Shown: one piece after another, positions 26,546 through 35,762 of the stretch
Layout of the letters: each line of letters begins with the position of its first letter
Position numbering within the stretch: the first letter of the stretch is position 1
Assembly (NCBI GenBank): GCA_964570685.1
Contig: CAZMZC010000027.1
Span: forward strand, 1 to 41,505
Reading direction: 5' to 3'
Length of the DNA: 41,505 nt
Source: UBA1189 sp964570685
GTDB taxonomy: Bacteria > Bacteroidota > Bacteroidia > Bacteroidales > Bacteroidaceae
Notes under the pieces: generated by a model
Database searches by the model: none
What the model saw: only the letters and a program-made list of their open reading frames with translations
Told to the model about the DNA's origin: nothing
Program-made: the position numbers and the translations under genes

Positions 26546-27565
26546 ATGATAAGCAAGATAGAAGCACTCATGACCGAGGTGGAAACCCTCAGCGCCAATA
26601 GCGCAGAAGAGCTGGAAGCACTGCGCATCAAGTACCTGAGCAAGAAAGGCGCCATCAATGACCTGATGGCCGACTTCCGTAACGTACCCGCCGAACAGAA
26701 AAAAGAGGTGGGCATGCGCCTCAACGCACTCAAGACACGCGCCACAGAGCGCATCGCCGAACTGAAAGAGGCATTCGAAACCAACGATAGCGGAGCTGCC
26801 GAGATGGACCTCACACGCACCGCATACCCCATCAAGCTGGGTACACGCCACCCGCTCTCCATCGTGAAGAACGAGATTATCGACATCTTCGCACGTATGG
26901 GCTTTGCCCTCGCCGACGGCCCCGAGGTAGAGGACGACTGGCACGTGTTCTCTTCGATGAACTTTGCCGAAGACCACCCCGCACGCGACATGCAGGACAC
27001 CTTCTTCATCGAAGCACACCCCGACATCATCCTGCGCACCCACACCTCATCGGTACAGAGCCGCGTGATGGAGACTAGCCAGCCACCCATCCGTATCATC
27101 TGCCCGGGACGCGTATACCGCAACGAGGCCATCAGCTACCGTGCACACTGCTTCTTCCATCAGGTAGAGGCACTCTACGTAGACAAGAACGTGTCGTTCA
27201 CCGACCTCAAGCAGGCCCTTCTGCTCTTTGCCAAGGAGATGTTCGGCGAAGACACCAAGATACGCCTGCGCCCCTCATACTTCCCCTTCACCGAGCCATC
27301 GGCCGAGATGGACATCAGTTGCAACATCTGCGGCGGCAAGGGATGCCCCTTCTGCAAGGGTACCGGCTGGGTAGAAATCCTCGGATGCGGCATGGTAGAC
27401 CCCAACGTGCTCGAAGCCAACGACATCGACAGCAAGGTATACTCGGGCTACGCCCTCGGCATGGGTATAGAACGCATCACCAACCTCAAGTACCAGGTGA
27501 AAGACCTGCGCATGTTCTCCGAAAACGACGTCCGGTTCCTCAAGGAGTTTGAGGCGGCAAACTAA
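26546..27565 (+). CDS. pheS: Phenylalanine-tRNA ligase alpha subunit
   Basis: 339 residues, full length. The N-terminal coiled coil that binds tRNA-Phe (about 1-90, IEALMTEVETLSANSAEELE) is followed by the class II catalytic core: motif 2 region (RVYRNEAISYRAHCFFHQVE), the FTEPSAEMDISC block, a CxxC..CxxC zinc-like loop (CNICGGKGCPFCKGTGWVEI) common in Bacteroidota PheS, and motif 3 (GYALGMGIERITNLKY). It makes the alpha part of the PheST heterotetramer. pheT is not adjacent in this window. A promoter and a strong terminator bound the gene, so it is monocistronic. Confidence 0.98.
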   Translation: MISKIEALMTEVETLSANSAEELEALRIKYLSKKGAINDLMADFRNVPAEQKKEVGMRLNALKTRATERIAELKEAFETNDSGAAEMDLTRTAYPIKLGTRHPLSIVKNEIIDIFARMGFALADGPEVEDDWHVFSSMNFAEDHPARDMQDTFFIEAHPDIILRTHTSSVQSRVMETSQPPIRIICPGRVYRNEAISYRAHCFFHQVEALYVDKNVSFTDLKQALLLFAKEMFGEDTKIRLRPSYFPFTEPSAEMDISCNICGGKGCPFCKGTGWVEILGCGMVDPNVLEANDIDSKVYSGYALGMGIERITNLKYQVKDLRMFSENDVRFLKEFEAAN

Positions 27566-27575
27566 CTCATAAGAG

Positions 27576-27600
27576 ATGGCACGCAATCGCGTGCCATTTT
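27576..27600 (+). terminator. Intrinsic terminator of pheS
   Basis: Perfect 9-bp stem ATGGCACGC / GCGTGCCAT around AATC (27576-27597), followed by TTT. Confidence 0.9.
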
Positions 27601-27647
27601 GGTAATATCACGCGTGTTTAGCGGCAACAAAAAAAAGATTCAAGCGT

Positions 27648-28421
27648 ATGAACAACGAAAGACCACTGATACTAATATCAAATGATGATGGATACAAGGC
27701 TCGCGGCATCAACTTCTTGGCCGAGCTATTGGCACCGATGGCCGACATCATCGTGATGGCTCCCGATGGGGGCCGCTCGGGAATGGGGTGTGCCATTACC
27801 TCTACGCAGCCCGTGTACTATAATCTGGTGAGCGAGCGTGAAGGCATCACCATCTACCGCTGCTCGGGCACGCCCGTCGACTGTATCAAGATGGCACTGC
27901 ACGAGTTTGCCGACCGCCAGCCCGACATGATTATCGGTGGCATCAACCATGGCGACAACTCGGGGGTCAACGTGCACTACTCGGGCACGATGGGCATCGT
28001 CATCGAGGGTTGCATGAAGGGTATACCCTCGGTGGGATTCTCGCTCGACAACCATTCGCCCGAAGCCGACTTTGAGCCTTGCGCCCCCTACATCGTGAAG
28101 ATTGTAGAGCAGGTGCTCGAACATGGCTTGCCCAATGGCACCTGCCTCAACGTGAACTTCCCCGCCACACCCATCTACGAGGGTGTCAAGGTGTGCCGCA
28201 TGGCCAAAGGGGAGTGGACGCAGGAGTGGGAGGAGCATCCGCATCCGCGTGGCGGCAACTACTTCTGGCTCGTGGGAAGCTTCTGCCTGCGCGACGAACA
28301 CCCGCAAGATGCCGACCGCCCCAACCTTACCGATGGCTACGTGGCTGTAACCCCCATACAGATTGACATGACCGACTATCGCATGATGGAGGAGATGATA
28401 AACGACTGGGATCTTAATTGA
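27648..28421 (+). CDS. surE: 5'/3'-nucleotidase SurE
   Basis: 257 residues. The metal-binding DD in LISNDDGYKARGINFL, the PDGGRSGMGCAIT block, GTPVDCIKMALHEF and GGINHGDNSGVNVHYSGTMG are all conserved features of the SurE nucleoside monophosphate phosphatase family. It acts in the cytosol. lpxB follows 107 bases downstream across the 10-bp phased repeat, and surE-lpxB neighbourhood is familiar in Bacteroidales. Confidence 0.96.
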   Translation: MNNERPLILISNDDGYKARGINFLAELLAPMADIIVMAPDGGRSGMGCAITSTQPVYYNLVSEREGITIYRCSGTPVDCIKMALHEFADRQPDMIIGGINHGDNSGVNVHYSGTMGIVIEGCMKGIPSVGFSLDNHSPEADFEPCAPYIVKIVEQVLEHGLPNGTCLNVNFPATPIYEGVKVCRMAKGEWTQEWEEHPHPRGGNYFWLVGSFCLRDEHPQDADRPNLTDGYVAVTPIQIDMTDYRMMEEMINDWDLN

Positions 28422-28430
28422 TGAAATAGC

Positions 28431-28510
28431 CTAGAAATTCTTAGAGATTCCTAGGCATCCCTAGATAATCCTAGGATATCCTAAGCCGTCCTATAGAATC
28501 CTATAAAATC
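28431..28510. repeat. Eight-unit 10-bp phased tandem repeat between surE and lpxB
   Basis: Eight consecutive decamers beginning at 28431, 28441 and so on to 28501: CTAGAAATTC, TTAGAGATTC, CTAGGCATCC, CTAGATAATC, CTAGGATATC, CTAAGCCGTC, CTATAGAATC, CTATAAAATC. Consensus CTAGANAWTC, with no insertion or deletion. It ends about 18 bases before the lpxB ATG. Confidence 0.9.
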
Positions 28511-28528
28511 TCAAAAAAAGCAACAACA

Positions 28529-29719
28529 ATGAAGTACTACATCATAGCAGGCGAAGCCTCGGGCGACCTACACGCATCGAACCTCATGCGTGCGCTCAAG
28601 GCCAAAGACCCGGGAGCGGAGTTCCGCTACTTCGGGGGCGACCTCATGGCGGCCATAGGGGGCACTCTCGTGAAGCACTACCGCGAACTGGCCTACATGG
28701 GATTCGTGCAGGTGGCGCTCCATGCACGCACCATCCTGCGCAATATGCGCCTGTGCAAGGAGGACATCGTGGCTTGGGTACCCGATGTGGTGATACTCGT
28801 CGACTACCCGGGCTTCAACCTCTCCATTGCCAAGTATGTGAAGACCCACACACAAATTCCCGTGTACTACTACATATCGCCCAAGATATGGGCCTGGAAG
28901 GAATATCGCATCAAGGACATACGCCGCTATGTAGACGAGATGTTCTCTATCCTTCCCTTCGAAGTCCCCTTCTATGCCGGGCACGATTACCCCATACACT
29001 ACGTGGGCAACCCCTGCGTGGATGCCGTGGCCGACTTCAAGGTACAATACACGGAGACGCGCGAGGAGTTCTGTGCCCGCCACGGCCTCAATCCCGAACT
29101 GCCCATCGTGGCACTGCTTGCCGGTAGCCGCAAGCAGGAAATCAAGGACAATCTGCCCATCATGCTCGCGGCCACCAAGCACTTTATGCCGGGTCGGGTA
29201 TACCGCCGAGAGAGAATCAAGGGTTTCCAGTGGGTGATAGCCGGCGCCCCAGGCATCGACAAGGAGATGTATGGAGAGGTCTTTGCAAAGTCGGAGGCTA
29301 CGCGAGGCACTTCGGTCGTCTATGGCGAAACCTATGCCCTGCTCAGCCACTCCTATGCCGCTATGGTGACATCAGGCACCGCCACACTGGAGACGGCGCT
29401 CTTCCGTGTGCCGCAGGTGGTGTGCTATTACATCATGTGTGGCAAGGTGGTATCGTGGCTACGCAGACTCGTGCTCAAGGTGGAACACATCTCGCTGGTA
29501 AACCTTGTGGCAAACTTCCCTGTCGTACGCGAACTCGTAGCCGATGAGATGCGTGAGCGTGAGCTCAAGGAGGCACTCGACCAGATACTGCTCGACGACT
29601 TCTACCGCAATCGTATGTTCTCCGAGTATGACAAGATGGTAATCGCTCCTTTGGGCGAGCCTGGTGCGTCGGAGCATGCGGCCGATAAGATGGTGGAATT
29701 GCTGCGGCAGGGTAAATAA
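28529..29719 (+). CDS. lpxB: Lipid-A-disaccharide synthase
   Basis: 396 residues, normal for Bacteroidales LpxB (GT19). It joins UDP-2,3-diacylglucosamine and lipid X in lipid A synthesis at the inner membrane. Seen: the N-terminal IIAGEASGDLHASNLMRALK, the FGGDLMAAIGG block, VDYPGFNLSIAKYVK, YYISPKIWAWKEYRIKDIRR, LPFEVPFYAGHDYPIHYVGN, LLAGSRKQEIKDNLPIML and SGTATLETALFRVPQVVCYY. Its start at 28529 lies right after the phased decamer repeat with no clear ribosome site. It converges with the AlbA_2 gene 15 bases beyond its stop. Confidence 0.97.
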   Translation: MKYYIIAGEASGDLHASNLMRALKAKDPGAEFRYFGGDLMAAIGGTLVKHYRELAYMGFVQVALHARTILRNMRLCKEDIVAWVPDVVILVDYPGFNLSIAKYVKTHTQIPVYYYISPKIWAWKEYRIKDIRRYVDEMFSILPFEVPFYAGHDYPIHYVGNPCVDAVADFKVQYTETREEFCARHGLNPELPIVALLAGSRKQEIKDNLPIMLAATKHFMPGRVYRRERIKGFQWVIAGAPGIDKEMYGEVFAKSEATRGTSVVYGETYALLSHSYAAMVTSGTATLETALFRVPQVVCYYIMCGKVVSWLRRLVLKVEHISLVNLVANFPVVRELVADEMRERELKEALDQILLDDFYRNRMFSEYDKMVIAPLGEPGASEHAADKMVELLRQGK

Positions 29720-29734
29720 AGACAATTACGACTC

Positions 29735-30367
29735 TTATTCACCTTCTTTGGTAGCCACATATACGAATGTGTGGTTTATGAACTGCTGCTTCACGATGCC
29801 GAAGCGGATAAACTGTGCCAATAGCTGTACGGCTCGGTGGCGCGGCAGACGACCGAGGCGGGCAAAGCGGTTGAGGGTCATAGGTTCGGGAGCATCGGCA
29901 AGCAGGTGCAGCAGCGATTGCTCGCGCTGACTAAAAGGCAGTAACGAACCTGCGTCGTCTGTGGCCTCGCGCCAAAGCGCCATCTGCACGGGTGATGCCA
30001 CGATATTCTCATCGGCAATGCGCACGAAAGCACATAGCTTGCCGTCTTCGAGCTGGGCACGCACGGGGCGCTTCTCCGTAGCCTCCACCTCGGCAATGAC
30101 TACATTGTGCCCCTCTTCACGATGGACGCTCATACGACACTCCACAGGAGGTGTGCAATACATGGTAGCAGCGGCTTCCACCATATAGATTTCCTCATCG
30201 CTGCGTACGCCGGCAATCTTTCCATTGTCCTTCACGCCAATGAGCAGACGGCCTCCGTCGGTATTGGCAAAGGCTGAGAGGGTGCGCGCAATCTTGCGTG
30301 CATCGGAGATTTCATACTTGAAATCCTGCTGCTGATGTTCGCCTTCGGCGATGAGACGGTGAAGCAT
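29735..30367 (-). CDS. AlbA_2 (Schlafen-like) domain DNA-binding protein
   Basis: 210 residues. Residues 1-115 form the AlbA_2 fold: EHQQQDFKYEISDARKIART, then LSAFANTDGGRLLIGVKDNG, then EVEATEKRPVRAQLEDGKLC. Residues about 140-205 look like a winged-helix (FSQREQSLLHLLADAPEPMT, LNRFARLGRLPRHRAVQLLA). The family name is known from Schlafen proteins and bacterial transcriptional regulators. Its role in Bacteroidales is not established. It lies directly downstream of the CCA-adding enzyme gene with an 83-base gap full of AT-rich repeat. Confidence 0.82.
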   Translation of the reverse strand: MLHRLIAEGEHQQQDFKYEISDARKIARTLSAFANTDGGRLLIGVKDNGKIAGVRSDEEIYMVEAAATMYCTPPVECRMSVHREEGHNVVIAEVEATEKRPVRAQLEDGKLCAFVRIADENIVASPVQMALWREATDDAGSLLPFSQREQSLLHLLADAPEPMTLNRFARLGRLPRHRAVQLLAQFIRFGIVKQQFINHTFVYVATKEGE

Positions 30368-30369
30368 AT

Positions 30370-30463
30370 TAATAATTAAAAATTAACAATTAAAACAGGC
30401 GTTACGTTTCGATTCCCTTTATCTTGCTCTTTGTTTTAATTTTTAATTCCTTAATTTTCAACT
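30370..30463. repeat. AT-rich inverted repeat filling the cca / AlbA_2 gap
   Basis: AATTAAAAATTAACAATTAA and following bases (about 30374-30395) face GTTTTAATTTTTAATTCC (about 30433-30450), separated by about 38 bases. The arms resemble the AT half of the 5588-5656 and 15109-15187 composites. The right arm overlaps the TAA of the CCA gene; the left arm is the leader of the AlbA_2 gene. Confidence 0.6.
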
Positions 30464-31887
30464 TTGCAGAGTCCCATTTCGCGGGCTTTCTTCATCATAT
30501 ATTCGTAGGCGGCATCGTGTTCGTTGGGAATGATGCCGTCGAGAATGGCATCCTTGATGCTGCTCTTGAGGGCACCCACCTCGGCGCAAGGGCTAAGGCC
30601 GAAGGTGCGCATGATTTCGTCGCCATCGACAGGCGGTTGGAAGTTGCGTATGCGGTCGCGCTCCTCGAGGTCCTTGAGCTTCACGCGCACGAGGCGGAAG
30701 TTATCGAGGAAGCGTTGCTTGCGCAGCTCGTTCTTTGAGGTGATATCAGCTTCGCACAACATCATCAGGTCATCGATGTCGTCGCCCGCCTCGAAGAGCA
30801 GTCGGCGCACGGCGCTGTCGGTGACCTCCTCATCGGCAATCACGATGGGGCGCATGTGAAGCCCCACGAGTTTCTGCACGTACTTCATCTTCTCGTTCAT
30901 CGGCAGCTTCATATTGCGGAAGATGGTGGGTATCATCTTTTCGCCGATGAAGTTATGATTGTGGAATGTCCAGCCCAACCGCGGATCCCAGCGTTTGGTG
31001 CGTGGCTTGCCTATGTCGTGGAGCAGGGCTGCCCAGCGCAGCCATAGGTTGTCGGTGTGGCGAGCTATGTTGTCGAGCACCTCGAGCGTGTGGTAGAAGT
31101 TGTCCTTGTGGGCACGTCCGTTCACTGTCTCTACACCCTGCAGCGCTACCAGTTCGGGGAAGATGAGGGGTAGCAGTCCGCAGCGGTCGAGTTCCACGAA
31201 ACCCTTTGAGGGGGTGGGTGAAGCGATGATTTTATTCAGTTCGTCGATGATGCGTTCCTTGGATATAATCTTGATGCGCTCGGCATTGCGTGTGAGCGAC
31301 TCGAAGGTCTCCTCCTCGATGTAGAAGTTGAGCTGCGTGGCAAAACGTATGCAGCGCATCATGCGCAGGGGGTCATCGCTGAAGGTTACGTCGGGGTCAA
31401 GCGGCGTGCATATGAGGCGGTCTTCCATGTCGAGAAGCCCGTCGAAGGGGTCAGTAAGCTGTCCGAAGCGCTCAGCGTTGAGGCATACGGCAAGCGCATT
31501 GATGGTGAAGTCGCGGCGGTTCTGGTCGTCCTCCAGTGTACCATCCTCCACGATAGGCTTGCGCGAGTCATGCGTGTACGATTCCTTGCGTGCTCCCACG
31601 AACTCTACCTCCATGTCGCGCCACTTGAGCTGCGCGGTGCCGAAGTTGCGGAAGATGCTCACGTGGGCACCGCGCCCCAGTCGCTTGCGCAGAGCCTCGG
31701 CCATGGCGATGCCACTGCCCACTACTACGACGTCAATATCCTTGGAGGGACGCTCCAGATAGAGGTCGCGCACATAGCCACCTACGACATAGCATTCGAG
31801 TCCCAGTTCGTCGGCTGTATCGCCAATGAGATGGAATAGCTTGGTGTCGAAGAGTCGCTTCAGTTCTTCAGGTGATATATGTTTCAT
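30451..31887 (-). CDS. CCA-adding tRNA nucleotidyltransferase with HD domain
   Basis: 478 residues. The nucleotidyltransferase head has YVVGGYVRDLYL, the DxD in SKDIDVVVVG and RRDFTINALAV. The RNA-binding neck contains TFSDDPLRMMRCIRFATQLN. A C-terminal HD phosphohydrolase domain (about 245-400) includes the metal-binding HDIGKP. It adds or repairs CCA at tRNA 3' ends. The poly(A) polymerase activity seen in some relatives cannot be ruled out. The stop codon is supplied at the edge of an AT-rich repeat. A TAACTTCG box (31920-31913, minus) may be its -7 element. Confidence 0.94.
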   Translation of the reverse strand: MKHISPEELKRLFDTKLFHLIGDTADELGLECYVVGGYVRDLYLERPSKDIDVVVVGSGIAMAEALRKRLGRGAHVSIFRNFGTAQLKWRDMEVEFVGARKESYTHDSRKPIVEDGTLEDDQNRRDFTINALAVCLNAERFGQLTDPFDGLLDMEDRLICTPLDPDVTFSDDPLRMMRCIRFATQLNFYIEEETFESLTRNAERIKIISKERIIDELNKIIASPTPSKGFVELDRCGLLPLIFPELVALQGVETVNGRAHKDNFYHTLEVLDNIARHTDNLWLRWAALLHDIGKPRTKRWDPRLGWTFHNHNFIGEKMIPTIFRNMKLPMNEKMKYVQKLVGLHMRPIVIADEEVTDSAVRRLLFEAGDDIDDLMMLCEADITSKNELRKQRFLDNFRLVRVKLKDLEERDRIRNFQPPVDGDEIMRTFGLSPCAEVGALKSSIKDAILDGIIPNEHDAAYEYMMKKAREMGLCKVEN

Positions 31888-32036
31888 AAACCTGTTCGAA
31901 ATAAAATGTCCGCGAAGTTAGTCAAAAAAAATCGTTTTTCTCCCTTTTCTATGCATTCCTTTTGATTTTTTCATCCATTCAGTACGATAACTGCAGGAAT
32001 ATTTGTACTTTTACCAGCAAAATGAAAAAGTGAGGA

Positions 32037-32846
32037 ATGAAAACAAAACAGATCCTTGTAGCCCTTTTCGCCGTTATCCTATCGGGATGCGCCGAAGATG
32101 TAGAGCGTCTGGCACGGCCACATCTGGAACGTGCTCAGCAGGCTTATGCCAATAAACAGTACGGTTTTGCCAAACTTCAACTTGACAGCATCAAACTTCT
32201 CTATCCCAAAGCAATTGAAACCCGCAAGCAGGCACATAACTTGCTGGTGCAGGTGGAATTGGACGCAGCTCTTGCAGACAAACAATATGTAGATAGCTTG
32301 CTGGCCGATACGCGTGAGAAGATAGCTACCGAGGCTGCAAAACTCTACCTTGACAAAAATCCCGAATACCAAGATGTCGGCTATTACTATGCCAGCCATC
32401 ATTGCGTGGAGCAGAATGTGGGGCGCACCTATTTACGACCTCAGGTGAGTGAGCGTGGCGAGTGCTCTATCGTAGTGTTCCATCGAGGTCGGGGGATTCA
32501 AGCCCATACGCTTCGCTTTACTGCCTCTGATGATACTTTCATAGAACTAAAGGCACAGTCGGAGCCTTATGCCACGTCAGATGCGCTAGGCCGCACGGAA
32601 CGTACCGACTATGTGGTGTCGGCCGATGTAGGCATCGCTTCGTTTGTAGCGCAGTGCAAATCGCTCCCTCGGGTTACCCTTGTCGGACAAAATGGTAGCG
32701 TATCAATACCCTTCAGTAAACATGAAGCTGGAGCACTGGAGCAAGTGTGCGGGCTGGCTTCTCTATTACGTCTGATGACCGAGCTGGAACTACAGCAGAG
32801 TGAGCTAAATCGCCGCATCGAGTTCTTCAGTAACCGAGTATCGTAA
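32037..32846 (+). CDS. Putative lipoprotein of unknown function upstream of parC
   Basis: 269 residues. Signal MKTKQILVALFAVILSGC gives a lipoprotein with Cys 18. Residues about 25-115 are helical and rich in Ala, Gln and Leu, with TPR-like character (AQQAYANKQYGFAKLQLDSI, LLYPKAIETRKQAHNLL). Residues about 120-230 look like a beta domain (GECSIVVFHRGRGIQAHTLR). The end is a helix (LLRLMTELELQQSELNRRIE). I do not recognise a named family; from memory similar proteins precede topoisomerase IV A in other Bacteroidales. A three-codon frame (ATG AAA AAG TGA, 32022-32033) lies just upstream of the start. Confidence 0.75.
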   Translation: MKTKQILVALFAVILSGCAEDVERLARPHLERAQQAYANKQYGFAKLQLDSIKLLYPKAIETRKQAHNLLVQVELDAALADKQYVDSLLADTREKIATEAAKLYLDKNPEYQDVGYYYASHHCVEQNVGRTYLRPQVSERGECSIVVFHRGRGIQAHTLRFTASDDTFIELKAQSEPYATSDALGRTERTDYVVSADVGIASFVAQCKSLPRVTLVGQNGSVSIPFSKHEAGALEQVCGLASLLRLMTELELQQSELNRRIEFFSNRVS

Positions 32847-32926
32847 AGGCTCCAACAAAAAGCAGAGTCTGACAACTCCCGTTTTTCTGAAAGTTTATTG
32901 CCGATTCTGCGAATTTGAAAGCTAAA

Positions 32927-32958
32927 TTTGGCAAATACTACGTCTTTTTGTATCTTTG
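32927..32958 (+). promoter_or_regulatory. Promoter of parC
   Basis: TTTG (32927-32930), 20 bases, TATCTTTG (32951-32958), exact on both elements. ATG 32986 follows 27 bases later. Confidence 0.78.
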
Positions 32959-32985
32959 CCCTAATAAAAAAACACCTTACACTCT

Positions 32986-35700
32986 ATGAGCGAAGAAGAT
33001 TTCAACAAGGCCGATGAGGTAAACGATAACGATAACGACAACGTTAACGATAACGTTGACGAAAACGAAAACGTTGACATACCAGAGGAGCATGCCCATT
33101 ATCAGCCGAAGAAGGACAAGGGCGATGACGATACCGTGAAGTACCAGCTCTCGGGAATGTACCAGAACTGGTTTCTCGACTATGCCTCCTACGTAATCCT
33201 CGAGCGTGCCGTGCCCCATATCAACGACGGCTTCAAGCCTGTGCAGCGCCGCATACTGCACTCGATGAAGGAGAAGCACGACGGACGCTACAACAAGGTG
33301 GCCAACCTCGTGGGACATACCATGCAGTACCACCCTCATGGCGATGCCTCTATCGGTGACGCTCTCGTACAGTTGGGACAGAAGGACCTGCTCATCGACT
33401 GCCAGGGAAACTGGGGTAACATCCTTACGGGCGACGGAGCCGCCGCACCGCGTTACATCGAGGCACGCCTCTCGAAGTTTGCCCTCGAAGTGGTGTTCAA
33501 TGCCAAGACCACGGAGTGGAAGCTCTCTTACGACGGCCGCAACAAGGAGCCTATCACGCTGCCAGTGAAGTTCCCCCTGCTACTCGCTCAAGGCGTAGAG
33601 GGTATTGCCGTAGGTTTGTCGTCAAAGATCCTGCCACACAACTTCAACGAACTGTGCGATGCCGCCATCAGCTACCTCAAGGGCGAGGACTTCGTGCTCT
33701 ACCCCGACTTCCAGACGGGAGGCTTCATCGACGTAGCCCGCTACAACGACGGCGAGCGTGGCGGAGCAGTGCGTGTGCGTGCCCGCATCAACAAGTTGGA
33801 CAACAAGACGCTGGCCATCACCGAGATTCCCTACAGCAAGACGACTACTACACTCATAGAATCGATACTGAAAGCTGCCGAGAAGGGCAAGATTAAAATC
33901 CGCAAGGTAGACGACAACACGGCTGCCGAGGTGGAAATCCTCGTACACCTGGCTCCGGGCGTATCGTCGGACAAGACCATCGATGCGCTCTACGCCTTCA
34001 CCGACTGCGAGATAAGCATCTCGCCCAACTGCTGCGTCATCGATGACAACAAGCCCCACTTCCTCGGCGTGAGCCACGTGCTGCGCAAGTCGGTAGACAA
34101 TACGCTCGCCCTCTTGCAGCAGGAATTGGAGATACGCAAGAACGAACTCCTGGAGCAACTGCACTTCGCCTCCTTGGAGAGAATCTTCATCGAGGAGCGT
34201 ATATATAAGGATAAGAAATTCGAGCAGGCTCCCACGATGGATGCCGCCTGCGAGCATATCGACGAACGACTGACACCCTATTACCCCACCTTCATCCGTG
34301 AGGTGACCAAGGACGACATCCTCAAGCTGATGGAAATCAAGATGGCCCGCATCCTCAAGTTCAACAAGGACAAGGCCGACGAACTGATGGCCCGCATCCG
34401 TGCCGAGGTGGAGGAGATTGACCAGAAACTCGCCAATATGGTGGGCGTGACGATAGACTGGTACACCATGCTCAAGGAGAGGTACGGAGCAGCCTATCCC
34501 CGCAAGACCGAGCTGCGCAACTTCGAGAACATCGAGGCTGCCAAGGTCATCGAGGCCAACGAGAAACTCTACATCAACCGCGAGGAGGGCTTCATCGGTA
34601 CCTCGCTCAAGAAGGATGAGTTTGTCTCCAACTGCTCGTCTATCGACGACGTCATCCTCTTCTATAAGGACGGCCGCTACAAGATAGTGCGCGTGACCGA
34701 GAAGATGTTCGTAGGGCCGGGCGTACTCCACGTAGGCATCTACAAGAAGAACGACAAGCGCACCATCTACAACGTAGTATACCGCGACGGACGTGGCGGC
34801 CCTCACTACATCAAGCGCTTTGCCGTCACCGGCACCAACCGCGACCGCGAGTACAACCTCACCCAAGGCAAGCCCGGCTCGCGCATCGCCTACTTCACCG
34901 CCAATCCCAATGGTGAGGCCGAGGTCATCAAGGTGCAGCTCAAGCCCGTGCCTAATCTGCGCAAGACAGTCATTGAGAAAGACTTCAGCACCATCGGCAT
35001 CAAGGGACGCGGCTCGATGGGCAACCTGCTCACCCGCCTCGAAGTGCAGCGCATCGGCCTCAAGTCGCACGGAGCCTCTACGCTCGGTGGCCGCAAGGTA
35101 TGGTTCGACCGCGACATCCTGCGCCTCGACTTCGACGGACACGGCGAGTACCTGGGCGAGTTCCACAGCGAAGACCGCATCCTCGTGGTACTGAAGAACG
35201 GCGAGTTCTACATCACCGACTTCGATGCCAACAACCACTACGAGCCCGACATCCTCTACATCGAGAAGTACAACCCGGAGAAGGTGTGGACGGCCATCGT
35301 GCGCAACGCCTCGCAGAAGGGCTTCTACTACATCAAGCGCTTCACGATGGAGGCCACGGCCAAGAAGAACACCTTTGTCGACGAGCACAAGGACAGCGCT
35401 TTGGCCCTGCTCACCTGCGAGGTATATCCGCTCATTCAGGTCAACTTCGGCGGTGGCGACAGCTTCCGCGAACCGCTCGTCATCGACGCCGAGGAGTTTG
35501 CCCTCATCAAGGGCTTCAAGGCCATCGGTAAGCGCGTCACCAACTTCGAGGTAGCCAGCTTCGAAGAGCTGGAGCCCACGCGCCATCCCGAGCCCGAAGT
35601 GACGGAGCAGCCCGAGGAAGCCGAGCAGGCTGAAGAGGGAGCAACACCCGACACCGAAGAACCCACTACCGAGCAACTCAACCTGTTCGGTGAGGAGTAA
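32986..35700 (+). CDS. parC: DNA topoisomerase IV subunit A
   Basis: 904 residues. After an unusual acidic Asn/Asp/Val-rich leader (about 9-32, NDNDNDNVNDNVDENENV) the type IIA cleavage domain begins at YQLSGMYQNWFLDYASYVIL. The active-site tyrosine is Tyr157 in AAAPRYIEARLS. The tower and coiled-coil gate follow (about 250-520), then a C-terminal beta-propeller (about 545-850, KIVRVTEKMFVGPGVLHVGI) and an acidic tail ending NLFGEE. It forms a heterotetramer with ParE for decatenation. The wording is that of the Bacteroidales ParC-type protein and not of GyrA. The quinolone-resistance region (HTMQYHPHGDASIGDALVQL) looks wild-type-like. Confidence 0.94.
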   Translation: MSEEDFNKADEVNDNDNDNVNDNVDENENVDIPEEHAHYQPKKDKGDDDTVKYQLSGMYQNWFLDYASYVILERAVPHINDGFKPVQRRILHSMKEKHDGRYNKVANLVGHTMQYHPHGDASIGDALVQLGQKDLLIDCQGNWGNILTGDGAAAPRYIEARLSKFALEVVFNAKTTEWKLSYDGRNKEPITLPVKFPLLLAQGVEGIAVGLSSKILPHNFNELCDAAISYLKGEDFVLYPDFQTGGFIDVARYNDGERGGAVRVRARINKLDNKTLAITEIPYSKTTTTLIESILKAAEKGKIKIRKVDDNTAAEVEILVHLAPGVSSDKTIDALYAFTDCEISISPNCCVIDDNKPHFLGVSHVLRKSVDNTLALLQQELEIRKNELLEQLHFASLERIFIEERIYKDKKFEQAPTMDAACEHIDERLTPYYPTFIREVTKDDILKLMEIKMARILKFNKDKADELMARIRAEVEEIDQKLANMVGVTIDWYTMLKERYGAAYPRKTELRNFENIEAAKVIEANEKLYINREEGFIGTSLKKDEFVSNCSSIDDVILFYKDGRYKIVRVTEKMFVGPGVLHVGIYKKNDKRTIYNVVYRDGRGGPHYIKRFAVTGTNRDREYNLTQGKPGSRIAYFTANPNGEAEVIKVQLKPVPNLRKTVIEKDFSTIGIKGRGSMGNLLTRLEVQRIGLKSHGASTLGGRKVWFDRDILRLDFDGHGEYLGEFHSEDRILVVLKNGEFYITDFDANNHYEPDILYIEKYNPEKVWTAIVRNASQKGFYYIKRFTMEATAKKNTFVDEHKDSALALLTCEVYPLIQVNFGGGDSFREPLVIDAEEFALIKGFKAIGKRVTNFEVASFEELEPTRHPEPEVTEQPEEAEQAEEGATPDTEEPTTEQLNLFGEE
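33021..33075. repeat. AACGAT/AACGTT hexamer microsatellite at the start of parC
   Basis: About nine degenerate 6-bp units (AACGAT, AACGAC, AACGTT, AACGAA) encode the Asn/Asp/Val-rich leader. Unit gain or loss would keep the frame. Confidence 0.7.
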
Positions 35701-35722
35701 TCACATAGATTGTAATAAATGA

Positions 35723-35762
35723 GGAGGCAGGAGACTCGTGTAGTTTCCTGCCTTCTTTATAT
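35723..35762 (+). terminator. Intrinsic terminator of parC
   Basis: GGAGGCAGGA (35723-35732) pairs with TCCTGCCTTC (35746-35755, one G-U) and the stem extends inward for about four more pairs. TTTATATT follows. Confidence 0.8.

Noticed and set aside
28431..28510. CRISPR-like array
   Set aside because: The units are 10 bp and contiguous without spacers, so it is a tandem repeat and not a CRISPR array.
33622..35676. A 684-codon open frame opposite parC
   Set aside because: Antisense shadow caused by codon bias of parC; low-complexity Leu/Val/Gly composition and no recognisable domain.
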